A DNA stretch of 64,000 nt, from the NCBI GenBank assembly GCA_041391425.1, contig JAWKNZ010000002.1, forward strand, positions 248,001 to 312,000, in the 5' to 3' direction. Position numbers and translations under genes: made by a program. The notes under the pieces are model-generated. The model saw only the letters and a list, made by a program, of their open reading frames with translations. It did no database searches and had not been told where the DNA came from. This DNA is from JAWKNZ01 sp041391425 (lineage in GTDB: Bacteria; Bdellovibrionota_B; Oligoflexia; Oligoflexales; JAWKNZ01). Below, piece after piece: positions 63,752 to 64,000 of this stretch (its first letter is position 1; every line of letters starts with the position of its first letter).

Positions 63752-64000
63752 CTATTCTTCAACTCTTTCAAGGTGTCTAGCTTCGAGAGGTTCACTGTTT
63801 TCTAGCTGTTCTTGAGTTACTCGTATCCTTTCAATGCGATGGCGAGAAACTTCAGTTACTTCCATTTTTAACGGTCCAGCTGTAACAGATTGCCCAACTT
63901 TCGGCATTTCAGAAACCAAAAGTGTGAGCCATCCTCCTAGGGTATCAGCTTCTTTGGTATCAACCTCATCTTCATCGATACCAAAATACACAAGAAATTC
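63752..64000 (-). CDS. CorC/HlyC-type (CNNM) protein, C-terminal end only
   Basis: Frame is open to the window edge (EFLVYFGIDEDEVDTKEADT is the reading at 63998 and down), so the 5' part lies outside. The visible 82 residues match the CorC_HlyC transporter-associated domain: LGGWLTLLVSEMPKVGQ, LKMEVTEVSRHRIERIRV. These proteins usually have DUF21 membrane and CBS domains before it and act in Mg/Co efflux. Convergent with nagZ. Confidence 0.8.
   Translation of the reverse strand, partial: EFLVYFGIDEDEVDTKEADTLGGWLTLLVSEMPKVGQSVTAGPLKMEVTEVSRHRIERIRVTQEQLENSEPLEARHLERVEE

Overview
The window reads as chromosomal DNA from an AT-rich Gram-negative bacterium. The Gram-negative features are a complete outer-membrane type II secretion system, a secretin, many lipoprotein signal peptides, DsbD and a di-haem cytochrome c peroxidase. 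The T2SS order, with a PilM-like GspL and a GspN, and the general gene content suggest a deltaproteobacterium-like or Bdellovibrionota/Oligoflexia-like organism. That placement is inference, because no rRNA is present.

Layout. 1-2.3 kb: LysM fragment, class V aminotransferase, shikimate kinase. 2.3-17.9 kb: one long T2SS operon (two tandem gspC-like genes, then gspD-E-F-G-H-I-J-K-L-M-N); the prepilin peptidase is not in the window. 18-25.9 kb: a coiled-coil protein, a glycosyltransferase fused to TPRs, an unknown protein, a DedA/YqaA-type membrane protein that seems to start at AUU, a receiver/TPR protein and a Slt-type lytic transglycosylase. Two of these have sigma28-like promoters. 25.9-30.7 kb (minus): maleylacetoacetate isomerase, SfsA, patatin phospholipase, DsbD. 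31.2-34.2 kb: a stand-alone L24 gene, a palindromic repeat, cytochrome c peroxidase divergent from a secreted YtkA/FixH-like protein, and tRNA-Asp.

34.2-54.9 kb is an accessory, decaying region. It has small secreted proteins, a MITE-like element, a GNAT/UDG/GST trio, a block of visibly higher GC (about 41.3-44.4 kb), a TetR/oxidoreductase pair with two operators, nested remnants of IS21-, IS4/Tn5- and IS1380-type elements with a tandem repeat, a HigBA-like toxin-antitoxin pair, an odd tRNA-Ala and several frameshifted genes.

54.9-64 kb returns to housekeeping: a large lipoprotein (frame broken at an A6 run), pyrimidine-nucleoside phosphorylase, HPRT, cold-shock protein, two small related proteins, a RatA/COQ10-like protein, KhpA, a frameshifted NagZ and the end of a CorC/HlyC-type protein.

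I did not find a clear new defence or biosynthetic system. The most interesting signals are the doubled GspC, the Ala/Ser residues at the GspH and GspI prepilin sites, the two lipoprotein genes broken at A6 runs, the AUU start, and the sigma28-like boxes in front of the glycosyltransferase and the lytic transglycosylase.
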